From assembly GCA_046724665.1 (NCBI GenBank), contig JBKOWZ010000056.1:1-18003 (forward strand): 18,003 nucleotides of DNA, given 5' to 3'. A program made the position numbers and the translations under genes. The notes under the pieces were generated by a model. The model was not told the DNA's origin. It did not search any database and saw only the letters and a program-made list of their open reading frames with translations. This DNA comes from Actinocrinis sp046724665. Its GTDB lineage: Bacteria; Actinomycetota; Actinomycetes; Streptomycetales; Catenulisporaceae. Below, in pieces: positions 17,985 through 18,003 of this stretch; position 1 is the first letter of the stretch; each line of letters starts with the position of its first letter.

Positions 17985-18003
17985 CTGTCTCTTATACACA
18001 TCT
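17985..18003. other. Tn5/Nextera mosaic-end adapter at contig end (artefact)
   Basis: The last 19 bases, CTGTCTCTTATACACATCT, are identical to the hyperactive Tn5 mosaic end used in Nextera library adapters. They are AT-rich against a GC-rich background and stop exactly at the end of the sequence. This is untrimmed adapter, not genome, and not evidence for a transposon. Confidence 0.96.

Noticed and set aside
17985..18003. Terminal inverted repeat of a transposon
   Set aside because: It is the Nextera mosaic-end adapter at the very end of the contig, with no transposase or second end in the window.

Overview
The window is very GC-rich DNA with third-position G/C bias and frequent GTG/TTG starts. 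Its gene families are typical of Actinobacteria: a large NAD-specific glutamate dehydrogenase, the DUF6912 and Rv3235 families, and a divIC–DUF501–ppx2 block. It looks like ordinary chromosome of a Streptomyces/Catenulispora-like actinomycete. It is the end of a draft contig: the last 19 bases are the Tn5/Nextera mosaic-end adapter, not genome. I saw no tRNA, rRNA, insertion sequence, CRISPR array or prophage, and no intergenic gap over 300 bases.

Layout. Positions 1-2292 (+) hold the 3' part of an FHA-domain protein with an FtsK/SpoIIIE-like region whose ATP-binding motifs are degenerate. It converges on a minus-strand cluster read from 10185 down to 2318: a HAD-family hydrolase, a patatin-like phospholipase, a DUF6912 protein, panD (aspartate decarboxylase) and a 1668-residue NAD-glutamate dehydrogenase. 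The gaps are 32, 55, 68 and 126 bp, so the first four may share a transcript. A 69-bp divergent region separates the HAD gene from a plus-strand membrane protein with an MprF-type phosphatidylglycerol aminoacyltransferase domain (10255-12132). That gene overlaps tail-to-tail by 52 bp with an Rv3235-family gene. Next, all on the minus strand, come secA, ppx2, a DUF501 gene and divIC, running to the contig end. In other actinobacteria eno lies directly upstream of divIC, so it was probably lost at the contig break.

Biology. The right half is housekeeping: SecA drives protein export, DivIC acts at the septum, and Ppx2 works in polyphosphate/alarmone metabolism, translationally coupled to DUF501. 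The left half joins amino-acid metabolism (glutamate to 2-oxoglutarate; aspartate to beta-alanine for CoA) with lipid-modifying enzymes. I found no convincing undescribed multi-gene system. The items most worth a second look are the pseudo-ATPase signature of the first protein, a 22-bp hairpin-forming tandem repeat between secA and the Rv3235-family gene, an inverted repeat over a putative promoter at 10205-10231, and the ppx2–secA junction.
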